This document shows positions 8,644 through 17,201 of a DNA stretch of 64,000 nt, piece by piece. The position numbers and the translations under genes were made by a program. Source of the stretch: Planktosalinus lacus (GTDB lineage: Bacteria > Bacteroidota > Bacteroidia > Flavobacteriales > Flavobacteriaceae); assembly GCF_014640155.1 (NCBI RefSeq), contig NZ_BMGK01000001.1, positions 124,001 to 188,000 on the forward strand. Reading direction: 5' to 3'. The notes under the pieces were generated by a model. The model did no database searches and was not told the origin of the DNA. It was given only the letters and a program-made list of their open reading frames with translations. How positions within the stretch are numbered: position 1 is the first letter of the stretch; each line of letters starts with the position of its first letter.

Positions 8644-8651
8644 CAAAGATA
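8644..8651 (-). promoter_or_regulatory. -7 box for queD
   Basis: Read on the minus strand this is TATCTTTG, matching TAnnTTTG, 17 bases before the queD start. A well-spaced -33 TTTG was not found. Confidence 0.45.
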
Positions 8652-8676
8652 AGGTAAAATGATTCTTTTTAAGAAG

Positions 8677-8709
8677 TTGTCAAACCATTGATTTTCTGAA
8701 CTATATTTG
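8677..8709 (+). promoter_or_regulatory. Promoter for the 2OG oxygenase gene
   Basis: TTG at 8677-8679 and TATATTTG at 8702-8709, 22 bases apart, 30 bases before the ATG at 8740. The -7 box matches the consensus fully; the spacing is slightly long. Confidence 0.5.
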
Positions 8710-8739
8710 CAGGCTTTTTTTTAATACCTTATTGTCACT

Positions 8740-9381
8740 ATGCAGGAAATATTTGAACAACTTGAGTTTGTTGAAAACCCGATGTATGAGGCTGTCATTA
8801 CAGACCTGATGGAACAGCAATACAGCATCGTTGAAGGCTTTTTTAAGGCTGAAGAAGTCTCTGCATTGCGCAATTCGCTGCTTGAAAAATATGAAGAAGA
8901 AACCTTTAAAAAGGCAGCTATTGGAAGTAAGGTCAATGAAATCATAGAAAAGTCTGTACGCGGTGATTTTATTCTCTGGTTGAATGAAAGTGAGGCTAAT
9001 TTTGCCGAAAAGGCTTTTTTCAACAGGATCAACGATATGGTTTCCTATCTGAACAAAACCTGTTTTATGGGCATCCTGTTTAAGGAATTCCATTATGCGC
9101 TTTATCCCAAGGGTGCTTTTTACAAGCGGCATCTCGACACCTTTCAGAATGACGATCGCAGGAAGTTATCGATGGTATGTTACCTCAACGAGGAAGACTG
9201 GCAACCGGAATATGGCGGCGAACTCGTTTTATACCTGAATGAAAACGGAAAGGAAGTGGAGAAAATCATTTATCCCTTTCCCGGCAGGATGGTCATCTTT
9301 GAAAGTCAGATCCTGGAACACGAGGTTAAACCCGTTGAGCAAAAAAGGATGAGCATCACCGGATGGCTGAAAACGCGTTAA
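8740..9381 (+). CDS. 2-oxoglutarate/Fe(II)-dependent oxygenase, prolyl-hydroxylase type
   Basis: A 213-residue double-stranded beta-helix protein. The iron triad is H131 and D133 (KRHLDTF) with H194 (LEHEVKP); R203 (QKRMSITGW) would bind 2-oxoglutarate. YLNEEDWQPEYGGELVLY is the classic core strand of the prolyl 4-hydroxylase-like family. The substrate, possibly a protein proline or another side chain, is not evident. Its stop overlaps the stop of the convergent MATE gene by four bases. Confidence 0.88.
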   Translation: MQEIFEQLEFVENPMYEAVITDLMEQQYSIVEGFFKAEEVSALRNSLLEKYEEETFKKAAIGSKVNEIIEKSVRGDFILWLNESEANFAEKAFFNRINDMVSYLNKTCFMGILFKEFHYALYPKGAFYKRHLDTFQNDDRRKLSMVCYLNEEDWQPEYGGELVLYLNENGKEVEKIIYPFPGRMVIFESQILEHEVKPVEQKRMSITGWLKTR

Positions 9382-10712
9382 GTTGTAGCGAGTTTTGGAA
9401 GTATCATTTTCCGGAACTGATATACCAGCGTCCCACCCCTGATGATTGCCCAAACTGAAAAAGCTATCCACACACCATACAACTGAAGCCCAAAATAATC
9501 AGTTATAAAGATTACCGGGATAAAGCCGAGAAAGGTGGCGGCAAGGAGGACATTGCGCAGGTATTTCATTTCGCCCATACCTTTAAAAATACCATCAAAG
9601 ATAAAGGCTATTGCATTGAGGGGTTGCAATAGTATCACAATAAAGAAGATTTCTTTAAAACGCAAGAGCACGGCCTCATCTTTGGTAAAGATGGCTCCCA
9701 GCGGTTCATATAGCAGCCAGCCCGTAAGCATTAAAAGCACAGCGACCATAAGCCCGTATGCCAGTACTTTTTTGGAAAGTTCCCATAACTGTTTGTAATC
9801 ACGTGCCCCCAGCAGTTTGCCCGCAAGGATATTTCCGGAAGAGGCATAGCCGTCGATAAAGAAGGCAGAAAAGAGCCAGAGGTTTAAAGCAATGGTTTGT
9901 GCTGCGATAAAGGCAGTTCCGTAATCTGTAGCAAAAGCATTGGCGAAATAGATAGCGGTATTCAGCGCTATGGAACGTAAAAACAAATTCAGGGCCATTC
10001 CTGCAAGCCGGTATAGCTCAGGGTGCAACGGAAACTTCAACTTCAGGCTGATATCAGTTTTCCACAACAATAGCAAAAACGAAAGCAAGGCCATCAAACC
10101 CTGTGCAATCAAACTGGCCCAGGCAGCACCTTTTAAATGCATGGGTTCAATCCAGCCTTCTATTCCATATACGAGCGCAAAGTCAAGACCTATGTTTACT
10201 GCTGCACCAATCAGGGCCACAGTCATCGGCCAAAAAGTATTTTGCAGGCCTCTGAATACTCCAAAAATAGCAAAAGTAAAGAGTGTTAAAGGAAATCCCC
10301 ATACCCTGATGTTATAATAATCGACGCTGTATTCCAAGATCAAGCCTGAGGCATTGTAGAGTTTAAAGATGCCCTCTACAAAAAAAATGGTGCTTAGCAG
10401 GATAAAAATGCTCAACAACACATTGAGATAAATGGCTTGCGCTGGAAGGTTTTGTACCTCATCTAGTTTGCCTGCTCCCAAGTATTGTGAAATAATGGCC
10501 GAAATGGCACTGCGGGTTTGCCCGAGAATCCAGATTAAAGCCGAAAGAAAAGAACCTACAATACCTACTGCAGCGAGTGCCTCAGTACCGGTACCCGCAA
10601 TATTCCCCACCACGGCGGCATCTGTCGCAGAAAGTACAGGCTCTGCAATACCCGCTATTAATGCCGGAACGGCAAGACGGTGAATATTTTTGAAAGAAAG
10701 GCTTTTATCCAA
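9378..10712 (-). CDS. MATE family efflux transporter
   Basis: A 444-residue inner-membrane protein with about 12 hydrophobic helices. It begins SFKNIHRLAVPALIAGIAEPV, with LSATDAAVVGNIAGT, the usual N-terminal repeat of DinF-like MATE transporters, which export organic cations or oxidised compounds using Na+ or H+ gradients. It stands alone, between the oxygenase and the tRNA gene; its substrate cannot be told from sequence. Confidence 0.9.
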   Translation of the reverse strand: MDKSLSFKNIHRLAVPALIAGIAEPVLSATDAAVVGNIAGTGTEALAAVGIVGSFLSALIWILGQTRSAISAIISQYLGAGKLDEVQNLPAQAIYLNVLLSIFILLSTIFFVEGIFKLYNASGLILEYSVDYYNIRVWGFPLTLFTFAIFGVFRGLQNTFWPMTVALIGAAVNIGLDFALVYGIEGWIEPMHLKGAAWASLIAQGLMALLSFLLLLWKTDISLKLKFPLHPELYRLAGMALNLFLRSIALNTAIYFANAFATDYGTAFIAAQTIALNLWLFSAFFIDGYASSGNILAGKLLGARDYKQLWELSKKVLAYGLMVAVLLMLTGWLLYEPLGAIFTKDEAVLLRFKEIFFIVILLQPLNAIAFIFDGIFKGMGEMKYLRNVLLAATFLGFIPVIFITDYFGLQLYGVWIAFSVWAIIRGGTLVYQFRKMILPKLATT

Positions 10713-10783
10713 GACAATTATGGGATGAAAATGAAAAAAGCAAAATTAATTTTAATTCGTGTAAATAGAAATAAAGAAATCAC

Positions 10784-10791
10784 TATTTTTA
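10784..10791 (+). promoter_or_regulatory. Weak candidate -7 box for tRNA-Ala
   Basis: TATTTTTA is one base from TAnnTTTG, 15 bases before the tRNA. It also forms the right arm of an imperfect inverted repeat (GTGTAAATAG from 10759, CTATTTTTACAC from 10783). Support is weak. Confidence 0.25.
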
Positions 10792-10806
10792 CACCCTCAA
10801 AAAAAT

Positions 10807-10880
10807 GGGGCATTAGCTCAGCTGGCTAGAGCGTTTGGCTGGCAGCCAAAAGGTCATCGGTTCGACTCCGATATGCTCCA
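10807..10880 (+). tRNA. tRNA-Ala (anticodon GGC)
   Basis: A 74-base cloverleaf. Acceptor GGGGCAT pairs with ATGCTCC and includes the G3:U70 wobble pair that identifies alanine tRNAs. The D arm is GCTC/GAGC; the anticodon stem TTTGG/CCAAA closes the loop CTGGCAG with anticodon GGC; the T arm is ATCGG/CCGAT around TTCGACT. The discriminator is A and CCA is not encoded. Confidence 0.96.
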
Positions 10881-10883
10881 CAA

Positions 10884-10914
10884 AAAAACCTCCTGAAATT
10901 TTAGGAGGTTTTTT
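10884..10914. terminator. Bidirectional intrinsic terminator
   Basis: CCTCCT at 10889-10894 pairs with AGGAGG at 10903-10908, flanked by A and T runs that make it work both ways. It ends the tRNA on the plus strand and the halogenase, whose stop is at 10917, on the minus strand. Confidence 0.85.
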
Positions 10915-10916
10915 AT

Positions 10917-12176
10917 TTATTGAATACTTTTTTCTTTTTCCTGTTTTTCCATATCAATCAGATAGGCCATGTTTTTTACAATATTTTCGTGCTTTGTGAC
11001 GAACGGATTTTTATTGTCCCAGACATAGCCTGCCAGTACTGAGCAGATTTTACGTTTTACTTCAGGGTTTTCCGGTTGATGGAAAAATAAGGTTTGAAGA
11101 TTACCGGTGTACCATTCCTTCACATAGGTTTTAAATACCTCTACTCCTTTTTTCATATAACCTTCATAAGAGGTTTCCCAATCTATTTGTTCACCTTCCA
11201 ATTGTTTTTTGATCAACTTTGCGGCCAGCATTCCAGATTCGGCGGCAAAAGCAACACCTGATGAAAATACCGGATCTAAAAACTCTGAACTATTTCCCGT
11301 AAGGGCAAAACCCTCGCCATACATTTTTTTAACAGCACGGGAATAATTCACCAGTTTTATGGGGTTGAAAAGAAAAGGCAGATCACCAAATCTCTTTTTA
11401 TAATAGTCAGATTTTAAAATGGCAGCGGTTAAAGCTTCAGAAGTATCATCGTTATCAGACAGCTTATTGATGTATTCAGTTGGCGCTACAACCCCTACGC
11501 TCGTCTTTCCATTTGAAAACGGAATTACCCAAAGCCAAACTTCAGTTTCCAGTATATCAAATGAAATCAAAGTACCTTCTTCACCTTCCGGACGGTTTAT
11601 ATCTTCAACATGTGCAAAAATAGATGAGTGTGGATCAAGCCCTGATGGTGTGTCTAAATCAAGTAAACGGGGTAGCACCCTTCCAAATCCGCTGGAGTCA
11701 ATGATGAATTTAGCCTGAATGGTTTTGAAGTTTCCTTCCGGGTCTTTAACAGTAGTTGTTGAATTTGATCCTTGAAAATCAACAGCAGTTACTTCGCTGT
11801 TAAACTCTAAATCAACCCCTTTTTTAATGATTTCCTGTGCCATCACATAATCGAAATCAGCTCGTGGTACCTGCCAGGTCCAGTTCCAGCCATCTGTAAA
11901 TTTTTTGCTGAAATCAAAATGACACACCTCATCACCTCTTATAAAGCGGGCACCAAATTTTTTTTCAAAATTCATTGCATTGAGTGCCGGCAGCAAACCC
12001 GCTTCTTCAAAATGGTCCATGACCCTGGGAATTAAACTTTCTCCTACAACTAGCCTTGGGAAGGTTGTTTTTTCAACTACTTTAACTTTTATTCCCTGTT
12101 GGTGAAGATAAGAAGCAGAAACACAGCCTGAAGGGCCCGCTCCAATAATGAGGACATCTACAGATTCGTTTAACAT
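10917..12176 (-). CDS. Flavin-dependent halogenase
   Basis: A 419-residue FAD protein. The dinucleotide-binding motif is GAGPSG at 12-17, followed by GESLIPRV at 45-52 as in phenol- and pyrrole-type halogenases. The halogenase signature WxWxIP is exact (WLWVIP, 214-219), and a lysine pair at 72-73 in EKKFGARF sits where the catalytic Lys of the family is found. These two features separate it from geranylgeranyl reductases and monooxygenases. It is divergent from the tyrosine ammonia-lyase gene across 107 bp. Inference: it chlorinates the aryl ring of the flexirubin. It needs a flavin reductase, which is not seen nearby. Confidence 0.85.
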   Translation of the reverse strand: MLNESVDVLIIGAGPSGCVSASYLHQQGIKVKVVEKTTFPRLVVGESLIPRVMDHFEEAGLLPALNAMNFEKKFGARFIRGDEVCHFDFSKKFTDGWNWTWQVPRADFDYVMAQEIIKKGVDLEFNSEVTAVDFQGSNSTTTVKDPEGNFKTIQAKFIIDSSGFGRVLPRLLDLDTPSGLDPHSSIFAHVEDINRPEGEEGTLISFDILETEVWLWVIPFSNGKTSVGVVAPTEYINKLSDNDDTSEALTAAILKSDYYKKRFGDLPFLFNPIKLVNYSRAVKKMYGEGFALTGNSSEFLDPVFSSGVAFAAESGMLAAKLIKKQLEGEQIDWETSYEGYMKKGVEVFKTYVKEWYTGNLQTLFFHQPENPEVKRKICSVLAGYVWDNKNPFVTKHENIVKNMAYLIDMEKQEKEKSIQ

Positions 12177-12202
12177 ATCTTTATAATTTGTTCTTAAAAA
12201 TC

Positions 12203-12219
12203 TTACATTTGCAATGTAA
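12203..12219. promoter_or_regulatory. Palindrome overlapping the -7 box of the pigment operon
   Basis: TTACATT (12203-12209), spacer TGC, AATGTAA (12213-12219): a perfect 7-bp inverted repeat. The left arm and spacer contain TACATTTG at 12204-12211, an exact TAnnTTTG -7 box reading toward the ammonia-lyase gene. A TTTG lies at 12187-12190, but its 13-base spacing is short. The site also lies in the leader region of the divergent halogenase, so a bound regulator could control both. Confidence 0.5.
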
Positions 12220-12283
12220 AATTATAAATATTAATTTGATATACACTTCAAATTAGTACATTATATAAATTGATAATTATTCA

Positions 12284-13807
12284 ATGACCAAAATATACAA
12301 AGAATTAGACTTACAAGCCTTTAAAGACATTGTCTTTCACAATCAAAAACTTGAATTGAGTGAAGAGATCATTTCAGGGGTGGAAGAGAGTTTTCAGTTT
12401 TTAAAAGATTTTTCAAAAAACAAAGTTATTTATGGTGTCAATACAGGCTTTGGACCTATGGCACAATACCGAATAAAAGATGAAGATACCATACAGCTTC
12501 AATACAATCTTATAAGAAGTCATTCTTCCGGAATAGGTAAGCCACTTGCGCCTGTGTATGTGAAATCGTCTATTTTGGCAAGATTACACACCTTGTCTTT
12601 GGGATGTTCAGGTGTTCATCCATCAGTCATCAACTTAATGAAGGAATTGGTTAACAGGGATATCACTCCCTTAATTTTTGAACATGGTGGGGTGGGTGCC
12701 AGTGGTGATTTGGTGCAATTGGCTCATTTGGCTCTGGTTTTAATTGGTGAAGGAGAAGTTTTTTACAAAGGCACTCGAATGGATACCCCAAAAGTTTTTG
12801 AGATAGAAAAATTGAATCCCATTCAGGTTGAAATTCGTGAAGGGCTAGCTTTGATGAATGGCACTTCAGTAATGACCGGCATCGGAATAGTGAATGTACA
12901 CCGCTCAAGGTTGTTGCTTGACTGGATGTTAAAAGCATCATGTGCCATTAACGAACTAGTTGAAGCATATGATGACCATCTATCGGAAGGACTCAATGGT
13001 GTGAAAAAGCACTATGGGCAACAAGAAGTGGCTTCCATCATGAGAGATTATTTATCGGATAGCCAACTAATCAGAAAACGAGAAGACCACCTGTATAGCG
13101 GAAGAAACAATGAAGAGGTTTTCAAAGAAAAAGTACAGGAATATTATTCACTGAGATGTGTGCCTCAGATATTGGGACCTGTTTTGGACACGATCATCAA
13201 TACAGAAACTGTTTTGGAAAATGAAATCAACTCAGCCAATGACAATCCTATTGTAGATGTTCAAAGTAAACAGGTATACCATGGCGGGAATTTTCATGGT
13301 GATTATATAGCCCTGGAAATGGATAAATTGAAATTGGTCATTACAAAATTAACGATGCTTTCAGAAAGGCAGTTGAATTATTTGATGAACAATAAACTCA
13401 ACGAAATTTTACCTCCCTTTGTAAATTTAGGAACACTTGGGTTCAACTTTGGCATGCAGGGTGTTCAGTTTACTGCTACCTCAACTACGGCAGAAAACCA
13501 AACTTTGTCAAACCCTATGTACATTCACAGCATTCCAAATAACAATGATAATCAGGACATTGTGAGTATGGGAACCAATGCGGCTGTGATGACCTCAAAA
13601 GTTATTGAAAACGCCTTTGAAGTGTTGAGCATAGAGTTAATTACCATCGTTCAGGCGATTGACGCTTTAAACTTTAAGGACAAAGTTTCAACAGTAACAA
13701 AAAAAATGTATGAAGATATCAGAGCTATTATCCCCGTTTTTGAAAAGGATGAAGCACTTTATCCCTTTATGCAGAAAGTAAAAGAACATCTTATGAAAGA
13801 TTCATAA
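12284..13807 (+). CDS. Tyrosine ammonia-lyase (HAL/PAL/TAL family)
   Basis: A 507-residue MIO enzyme. The Ala-Ser-Gly triad that forms the MIO cofactor is at 139-141 (GGVGASGDLVQL), Y50 lies in VIYGVNTGFGPM, and H80 follows in LIRSHSSG, a position linked with preference for tyrosine over phenylalanine. The sequence strongly resembles, from memory, the characterised tyrosine ammonia-lyase of Flavobacterium johnsoniae. It deaminates tyrosine to p-coumarate, the expected starter of the aryl polyene. It is the first gene of the long pigment operon, 20 bases before the next. HutH is rejected because of this resemblance and the context. Confidence 0.93.
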   Translation: MTKIYKELDLQAFKDIVFHNQKLELSEEIISGVEESFQFLKDFSKNKVIYGVNTGFGPMAQYRIKDEDTIQLQYNLIRSHSSGIGKPLAPVYVKSSILARLHTLSLGCSGVHPSVINLMKELVNRDITPLIFEHGGVGASGDLVQLAHLALVLIGEGEVFYKGTRMDTPKVFEIEKLNPIQVEIREGLALMNGTSVMTGIGIVNVHRSRLLLDWMLKASCAINELVEAYDDHLSEGLNGVKKHYGQQEVASIMRDYLSDSQLIRKREDHLYSGRNNEEVFKEKVQEYYSLRCVPQILGPVLDTIINTETVLENEINSANDNPIVDVQSKQVYHGGNFHGDYIALEMDKLKLVITKLTMLSERQLNYLMNNKLNEILPPFVNLGTLGFNFGMQGVQFTATSTTAENQTLSNPMYIHSIPNNNDNQDIVSMGTNAAVMTSKVIENAFEVLSIELITIVQAIDALNFKDKVSTVTKKMYEDIRAIIPVFEKDEALYPFMQKVKEHLMKDS

Positions 13808-13827
13808 ACTATAAAAACTAAACAATT

Positions 13828-14943
13828 ATGAAAAAAGCACTCTTGTTATTCGTTTTATGTTTTCAGTTCCTTTCAGCCCAGGAGTTGGCTTTAATTATGG
13901 AAAAGAAAAACGTTGGTTACATAAATAAATCAGGTGAAGTTGTTATTGAGCCTCAGTTCAGAAAAGCAGACTCTTTTAGTGAAGGCCTGGCAGCTGTTGA
14001 AAAAGACAAACAGTGGGGTTTTATTAATACCCGTGGTGAATGGGCGATTGAACCTCAGTTTGACAGAGCTAAAGAATTTAATAATGGAATTAGTGTAGTT
14101 GAAAAAGACAAAGAATGGTTTTACATTAATACAAAAGGAGAACGTCTTTTCACTCCTGATACTGATAAGATTTATGATTTTAACAATGGCGTGGCTTTTG
14201 TGAGAAACGACAAGAAAATTGGTTTAATCAATACCAAAGGTGAAGTGATACTTCCCCCAACGTATGATGTTATCAGAGATTTTGATGGTAACCATGCACG
14301 GGTGAGGAATGATGGACTATGGGGAATGATTGATAAAACGGGAAAACTTGTAATTCCTGTGGAATATGATGACCTGGGTGAAATGCATAAGAATGTAACG
14401 TTTGCAAAAAAAGGGGAAACCTACGGATTGATTTCAAATAACACGTTTAAAGCTGTTGAAGGTGCAGATCGCATTTGGGATTTTCACAACACAGATTTAA
14501 CCTATGCTGAAAAAGAAGGTAAAATAGGTTTTATTGATACCAATGGAAAATGGGTTATCGAGGCTAAGTTTGACAAAGCCAAAGCTTTTGAAAGTGGTTT
14601 AGCTCCTGTATATACTGACGGGGCCTGGGGCTTTATCAACACCTCAGGAGACATTGTTGTACAACCCATTTACAACGATGCAGAAGTTTTTAGCAAAAGT
14701 GGTTTAGCACCGGTGAAAGATGGCAAAGAATGGGGTTTTATCAACACCAAAGGTGAATTGATTATTCCAGCTGAATATCAAATTACAGCCGGTTCATTTG
14801 GAGGCCTTTTTGGCGGGGAGGACAAAGGATTTATTGACGGAGTTGCCCGGGTTAGACATAAAAAATCTTGGGGATTTCTAAAAACCGACGGTTCAGTACT
14901 TGGGGGAAAAATGTATGATAGAGCTGAGTTGTTTCAAAAATAA
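13828..14943 (+). CDS. Secreted WG-repeat protein
   Basis: A 371-residue protein with a signal peptide (residues 1-18, ending LSAQ) and about ten WG (KWG) repeats of roughly 30 residues, such as QWGFINTRGEWAIEPQF and EWGFINTKGELIIPAEY. The repeats probably form a beta-rich scaffold in the periplasm or on the outer membrane. No catalytic motif is seen. It is tightly placed between the ammonia-lyase and the ketoreductase genes (20- and 6-base gaps), so a role in pigment assembly, localisation or tolerance is inferred, but the exact function is unknown. Confidence 0.88.
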   Translation: MKKALLLFVLCFQFLSAQELALIMEKKNVGYINKSGEVVIEPQFRKADSFSEGLAAVEKDKQWGFINTRGEWAIEPQFDRAKEFNNGISVVEKDKEWFYINTKGERLFTPDTDKIYDFNNGVAFVRNDKKIGLINTKGEVILPPTYDVIRDFDGNHARVRNDGLWGMIDKTGKLVIPVEYDDLGEMHKNVTFAKKGETYGLISNNTFKAVEGADRIWDFHNTDLTYAEKEGKIGFIDTNGKWVIEAKFDKAKAFESGLAPVYTDGAWGFINTSGDIVVQPIYNDAEVFSKSGLAPVKDGKEWGFINTKGELIIPAEYQITAGSFGGLFGGEDKGFIDGVARVRHKKSWGFLKTDGSVLGGKMYDRAELFQK

Positions 14944-14949
14944 TTAAGA

Positions 14950-15690
14950 ATGAGTAAAATAAAATGTGCAATTGTCACCGGAGGTTCCAGAGGAATTGGA
15001 AGCGCCATTTGTCAAACACTTGCCATGGAGTCTGAATATCATTTATTAATTAATTATACCGCAAACAAAGCTGCAGCTGAAGCTACTTTACAAAAAGTAG
15101 AAGAAAGCGGCGGAAGCGGAGAAATTATAAAATTTGATGTTAGTAATTCTGAGGAAGCTAAGGCAGTCCTTACTACTTGGCAAGAAGCCAACCCCGATGC
15201 TGTTGTTGAGGTTGTTGTCAATAATGCAGGTATTACAAAAGACGGGCTTTTTATGTGGATGACTTACCAAGATTGGGACAGTGTCATCCAAACAAGCTTA
15301 AACGGCTTTTTTAACGTGACGAACTTCTTCATTCAAAAAATGTTGCGCAATAAGTATGGTCGAATTGTGAATATGGTTTCTGTATCAGGAGTAAAAGGAA
15401 CTCCAGGCCAAACAAACTATTCTGCTGCAAAGGGAGCATTGGTGGCAGCAACAAAAGCATTAGCACAAGAAGTGGCTAAAAGAAATATTACAGTAAACGC
15501 CGTAGCTCCAGGGTTTATAAAAACAGACATGACAGAGGCTATGGACGAAAGTGAATTAAAAAAACTAATACCCTTAAACCGGTTTGGTGAAGCCCAGGAA
15601 GTAGCAGATCTGGTTGCATTTTTGGTTTCCAAAAAATCTGGTTATATTACAGGTGAAGTCATTAATATCAACGGAGGAATTTATTCCTAA
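14950..15690 (+). CDS. 3-ketoacyl-ACP reductase (FabG-like)
   Basis: A 246-residue short-chain dehydrogenase. The NADP-binding motif is TGGSRGIG at 10-17, NNAG is at 91-94, and the catalytic set is S144, Y157 and K161. It would reduce the beta-keto group after each condensation of the polyene chain, the part played by ApeQ in aryl polyene clusters. It is flanked by ketosynthase and carrier-protein genes. No defect in key residues is seen. Confidence 0.93.
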   Translation: MSKIKCAIVTGGSRGIGSAICQTLAMESEYHLLINYTANKAAAEATLQKVEESGGSGEIIKFDVSNSEEAKAVLTTWQEANPDAVVEVVVNNAGITKDGLFMWMTYQDWDSVIQTSLNGFFNVTNFFIQKMLRNKYGRIVNMVSVSGVKGTPGQTNYSAAKGALVAATKALAQEVAKRNITVNAVAPGFIKTDMTEAMDESELKKLIPLNRFGEAQEVADLVAFLVSKKSGYITGEVININGGIYS

Positions 15691-15713
15691 AAAACAACAA
15701 ATAGTTGTCAAGA

Positions 15714-16940
15714 ATGGAACAACGAAGAGTCGTCATCACCGGAATGGGTATTTATTCCTGCATTGGAACTTCCTTAACTGAAGTGAAAGATTCACTTTAT
15801 AAAGGAACATCAGGAATACAATTTGACCCTGAACGAAAAGCAGCAGGTTTTCGTTCAGCATTGACCGGCATGGTGCCCACTCCCGATTTAAAACCATTCC
15901 TCAATCGCAGACAACGTATAAGCATTGGAGAGGAAACAGAATATGCCTATATGGCCACCCGTGAAGCTCTTGAAAACGCACAAATTGAGGAGGGCTTTTT
16001 TGACGAACATGAAGTAGGAATTCTCTATGGAAACGACAGTGTTTCCAAAGCAATTATAGAGGCCACTGATTTGTTACGAGAGAAAAAAGATACGGCGCTT
16101 ATTGGTTCCGGTGCAATCTTTAAATCGATGAATTCCACCGTGACGATGAATCTTTCAACAATTTATAGGTTGCGCGGAGTAAATATGACTATCAGTGCAG
16201 CTTGTGCCAGTGGGTCACACTCCATTGGGATGGGATACTTGTTAATTAAAAGCGGTTTGCAAGATCGCATTATTTGTGGTGGTGCACAGGAAATAAATAT
16301 GTATGCCATGGCTAGTTTTGATGGTTTAGGTGTTTTTGCTTCACGCGAAAGTGAACCTGAAAAAGCTTCACGGCCTTTTGATGCCGGCCGGGATGGACTT
16401 GTTCCCAGTGGTGGTGGTGCCACATTAATACTTGAAAGCTATGAATCTGCCGTGAAGAGAGGGGCACCCATTATTGCCGAAGTTATGGGTTATGGTTTTT
16501 CATCAAACGGGGGTCATATTTCCACACCCAATAAAGAAGGCCCAGCCACTGCTATGCAACGCGCCTTGAGCGATGCAAATGTCGAAGCCTCGGCAATTGA
16601 ATATATAAACGCTCACGCTACATCAACGCCGGTAGGAGACGCTAATGAAGCTAAAGCAATTCATGAAATATTTGGAGGAAAGCCTCCTGTAAGTTCTACA
16701 AAATCCATGACAGGACACGAATGTTGGATGGCGGGAGCAAGCGAAGTTATTTATTCAATTTTGATGATGCAAAACGACTTTATAGCACCCAATATAAACT
16801 TTGAAAATCCAGATGAAGACTCAAAAAAATTAAATATTGTATCATCTACACTAAATAAAAAATTTGAATTATTTTTGTCGAATTCTTTTGGATTTGGCGG
16901 AACAAATTCCGCATTAATATTAAAAAAATTTAATAACTGA
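15714..16940 (+). CDS. Beta-ketoacyl-ACP synthase (FabF-like), complete triad
   Basis: A 408-residue ketosynthase. C164 (SAACASGSHS), H301 (NAHATSTPVGD) and H335 (SMTGHECWMAG) make the full Cys-His-His triad of decarboxylating condensing enzymes. The ATG at 15714 is chosen over an in-frame TTG three codons upstream. It directly precedes an acyl carrier protein gene (6 bases). It probably condenses malonyl units on the aryl polyene chain. Which of the three complete ketosynthases here starts and which extends cannot be told. Confidence 0.9.
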   Translation: MEQRRVVITGMGIYSCIGTSLTEVKDSLYKGTSGIQFDPERKAAGFRSALTGMVPTPDLKPFLNRRQRISIGEETEYAYMATREALENAQIEEGFFDEHEVGILYGNDSVSKAIIEATDLLREKKDTALIGSGAIFKSMNSTVTMNLSTIYRLRGVNMTISAACASGSHSIGMGYLLIKSGLQDRIICGGAQEINMYAMASFDGLGVFASRESEPEKASRPFDAGRDGLVPSGGGATLILESYESAVKRGAPIIAEVMGYGFSSNGGHISTPNKEGPATAMQRALSDANVEASAIEYINAHATSTPVGDANEAKAIHEIFGGKPPVSSTKSMTGHECWMAGASEVIYSILMMQNDFIAPNINFENPDEDSKKLNIVSSTLNKKFELFLSNSFGFGGTNSALILKKFNN

Positions 16941-16945
16941 TAATA

Positions 16946-17197
16946 ATGAATAAGGAAGAAGTCATTGAAATTGTAAATAATTTTCTGGTAGAGGAATTTG
17001 AAGTGGAGCAAGAAGTGATTTCACCTAAAGCCCCCATGAAAGATACTCTGGGACTTGATAGTTTAGATTATGTTGATTTGGTAGTAATTATTGAATCCAA
17101 CTTTGGAGTAAAACTTGGAGAAGCAGACTTTGTAAACGTTGAAAGTTTTCAGGACTTTTACGATATGATAGAAAACAAAATTAAAGCTAAGGCTTAA
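16946..17197 (+). CDS. Acyl carrier protein (pigment pathway, first)
   Basis: An 83-residue acidic carrier protein. The phosphopantetheine attachment site is S39 in LGLDSLDYVDLV. It lies between the ketosynthase and the acyltransferase genes with gaps of 4-5 bases, so it is probably the dedicated carrier of the growing polyene. No phosphopantetheinyl transferase gene was seen in the window; activation must be by an enzyme encoded elsewhere. Confidence 0.95.
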   Translation: MNKEEVIEIVNNFLVEEFEVEQEVISPKAPMKDTLGLDSLDYVDLVVIIESNFGVKLGEADFVNVESFQDFYDMIENKIKAKA

Positions 17198-17201
17198 CAC
17201 T

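Noticed and set aside
12284-13807. Histidine ammonia-lyase (hutH)
   Set aside because: Residues and overall sequence match flavobacterial tyrosine ammonia-lyase, and there are no other hut genes nearby.
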